A DNA stretch of 33,914 bases from Acidobacteriota bacterium (GTDB lineage Bacteria; Acidobacteriota; Holophagae; Thermotomaculales; Thermotomaculaceae): NCBI GenBank assembly GCA_013152385.1, contig JAADGL010000037.1, forward strand, positions 1-33,914, read 5' to 3'. Numbering within the stretch: position 1 is the first letter of the stretch; every line of letters begins with the position of its first letter. The position numbers and the translations under genes were made by a program. Under the pieces are notes generated by a model. It did not search any database. It was not told the DNA's origin and saw only the letters and a list, made by a program, of their open reading frames with translations. Of this stretch, positions 32,591 through 33,914 are shown piece by piece.

Positions 32591-32618
32591 TTTTTTTCTG
32601 GGGACGCCATTTTTTTCT
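32581..32618 (+). repeat. 19-bp tandem duplication of the tRNA-Glu 3' end
   Basis: GGGGACGCCATTTTTTTCT occurs at 32581-32599 and again at 32600-32618. The unit holds the end of the acceptor stem, CCA and the T tract, so the copy outside the tRNA is a fragment. The T runs could also serve as a terminator. Confidence 0.92.
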
Positions 32619-32695
32619 TTTAATCCTGTTTCTCCCCGATTTTATTCCGCAGTTTAGCAATTTTTCCGTTGACTCTTCTCCCTGTTAAACAAAAT

Positions 32696-32726
32696 TTGGA
32701 CGAATTTTGGGTGGTTCGGGTATAAT
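32696..32726 (+). promoter_or_regulatory. Probable promoter of the TMEM43-like gene
   Basis: TATAAT (32721-32726) is perfect; TTGGAC (32696-32701) is separated by 19 bases, longer than ideal. It gives a leader of about 95 bases. Confidence 0.5.
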
Positions 32727-32826
32727 CTGCACAGGCTTACTCGTTTCTGAATTTTAATTTTCAGAGAGTTTACGATTTCTCTGTCTCAAAATACGGAACG
32801 GAAAAGAATAATAAACGGAGGGATAG

Positions 32827-33914
32827 ATGTCACAAGAGAGTTATACTGATGTAACAAACCAGTCGTGGTTCAGCCGGATCGGGGGCGCAATTAAGGGAGT
32901 TCTGTTTGGACTCATCCTGCTGATTGTAGCTTTCGTCCTGCTGTTCTGGAATGAAGGGCGTTCGGTGGAACGCTACAAAACACTGAAAGAGGGAAGGGGT
33001 GCCGTTGTTTCGGTGAAAGCAGACAGTGTGAACCCTAAAAATGAAGGAAAACTGGTTCACGTAACGGGAAAAGCGGATACGAAAGACACCATTACCGATC
33101 CTGTTTTTGAGATTTCCGTCAAAGCATTGAAACTGGAACGCTCGGTGGAGATGTACCAGTGGAAAGAACATGCCGAAACTACCACCAAAAAGAAACTGGG
33201 GGGCGGAAAGAAAAAAATTACCACCTACACCTATGACAAGGTATGGGCAAATCATGTCATCAACTCTTCCCGGTTCAAACACCCCGACGGGCATCAGAAC
33301 CCCTCCCAGCTTCCGTATAAGCCGATGAGTTTTTACGCGAAAAATGTAACGGTGGGCGCATTTTCCCTGCCCCGGGACCTGATTTCCCGAATCGGCGGAA
33401 CAGAACCGCTGCCCATTGAACCCAAGGATGTACCCCTGACCATCAGCGCCACAACTTTTGCGGCAAACGGAGAGTTTTATTCCGGTGTTTCCCCCGACAG
33501 CCCCGAAATCGGAGATACCCGGATTTCTTTTCAGGTACTTCGGCCGACAACGGTCAGTATTATTGCCAGACAGGTGGGCAGCAGCTTTGAACCCTACGAC
33601 ACAGAGGCGGGGGGAAGCATTGAACTTCTGAAAACCGGGGTTCATTCCGCGGATTCCATGTTCAAAAGCGAAGCCCACAGCAACAAGATTCTGACATGGG
33701 TTCTCCGCGGGGTCGGTTTTCTACTGATGTTCATCGGATTCAACCTGATTTTCGGCCCCCTTTCGGTGGTGGCGGATGTGGTGCCGCTGTTCGGCTCCAT
33801 TGTCTCCGTCGGAACCGGGATTATCGCGTTTCTGCTTTCCCTTGTCATTTCATTGTTTACCATCGGATTCGCGTGGGTATTTTACCGGCCGCTTATCGGT
33901 GTTCCCCTATTGCT
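32827..33914 (+). CDS. TMEM43-family membrane protein, 5' part (runs off the window)
   Basis: The first ~362 residues of a protein of the TMEM43 (LUMA) family. A first membrane helix 'VLFGLILLIVAFVLLFWNEG' is followed by the family hallmark FWNEGR-x-V-x-R, then 'EGKLVHVTGKADTKDTITDP', 'LERSVEMYQWKEH' and 'TYTYDKVWANHVINSSRF' with 'HPDGHQNP'. Near the end are further membrane helices ('WVLRGVGFLLMFIGFNLIFG' and 'SIVSVGTGIIAFLLSLVISL'). In animals the protein sits in the ER/nuclear envelope; bacterial members are widespread but have no assigned function. GGAGGGATAG precedes the ATG. The stop lies beyond 33914. No neighbour within the window gives a functional clue. Confidence 0.9.
   Translation, partial: MSQESYTDVTNQSWFSRIGGAIKGVLFGLILLIVAFVLLFWNEGRSVERYKTLKEGRGAVVSVKADSVNPKNEGKLVHVTGKADTKDTITDPVFEISVKALKLERSVEMYQWKEHAETTTKKKLGGGKKKITTYTYDKVWANHVINSSRFKHPDGHQNPSQLPYKPMSFYAKNVTVGAFSLPRDLISRIGGTEPLPIEPKDVPLTISATTFAANGEFYSGVSPDSPEIGDTRISFQVLRPTTVSIIARQVGSSFEPYDTEAGGSIELLKTGVHSADSMFKSEAHSNKILTWVLRGVGFLLMFIGFNLIFGPLSVVADVVPLFGSIVSVGTGIIAFLLSLVISLFTIGFAWVFYRPLIGVPLL

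Noticed and set aside
32440-32688. 82-codon plus-strand frame
   Set aside because: It spans the two tRNA genes, which fold clearly; the reading is incidental.
1-33914. CRISPR arrays, insertion sequences, rRNA or integrase genes
   Set aside because: I see no regular repeat-spacer pattern, transposase or integrase motif, or rRNA sequence in the window.

Overview
The window looks like a chromosomal segment of a Gram-negative, diderm bacterium of moderate GC content (I estimate just over 50%). Support comes from signal peptides, secreted modular proteins, a TauE-type permease, an OmpR-type two-component pair, a periplasmic propeller sensor joined to a Ser/Thr kinase, and sigma70-like promoters (several TTGCAC/TTGACA boxes 17 bases from TATAAT-like boxes). 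I cannot fix the phylum. The mix of propeller sensors, Ser/Thr kinases, receiver/PEP-synthase-like proteins and secreted modular proteins would suit Acidobacteriota/Aminicenantes-like lineages, but that is an inference. The tetranucleotide CCGG is strikingly frequent.

Layout. 1-1061: 3' end of a secreted protein built from ~110-residue modules. 1237-4093 (minus): an M16 peptidase, dUTPase and cysteine desulfurase operon; the desulfurase is frameshifted by an 8-bp tandem duplication. 4201-8263 (minus): a tightly coupled five-gene glycan operon (sulfotransferase, Alg14-like and Alg13-like subunits of a split glycosyltransferase, radical SAM/SPASM enzyme, family 2 glycosyltransferase). 8608-8883: a small RRM RNA-binding protein with its own promoter and a shared terminator. 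8930-11899 (minus): a receiver plus PEP/pyruvate-binding protein. 12108-15485 (plus): LTA-synthase-like membrane sulfatase-fold enzyme, PAP2 phosphatase, TauE/SafE permease. 15513-20162 (minus): a radical SAM/SPASM peptide-maturase-like enzyme, an overlapping 46-residue peptide gene, and a periplasmic propeller/Ser-Thr kinase fusion. 20398-23612 (minus): response regulator, sensor kinase and two small envelope proteins of unknown function, ended by a clear terminator. 23765-27807 (minus): PLD3/K4L-like phospholipase D, FMN reductase and a selenocysteine-lyase-like/SelD fusion. 28001-32245: a 1414-residue secreted protein with the same modules as the first gene followed by two glycosidase-like barrels. 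32425-32590: tRNA-Lys and tRNA-Glu. 32827-end: a TMEM43-family membrane protein.

The most interesting candidate system is the radical SAM/SPASM enzyme at 18822-20162 with a small peptide gene (18740-18880) that starts out of frame inside the enzyme's 3' end behind a near-perfect Shine-Dalgarno sequence. It has the layout of a ribosomally made, post-translationally modified peptide (RiPP) locus, with a propeller-sensing Ser/Thr kinase as the next gene. Other points are the fused selenium-recycling/selenophosphate enzyme, the sulfated-glycan operon, and the modular secreted proteins at both ends of the window.
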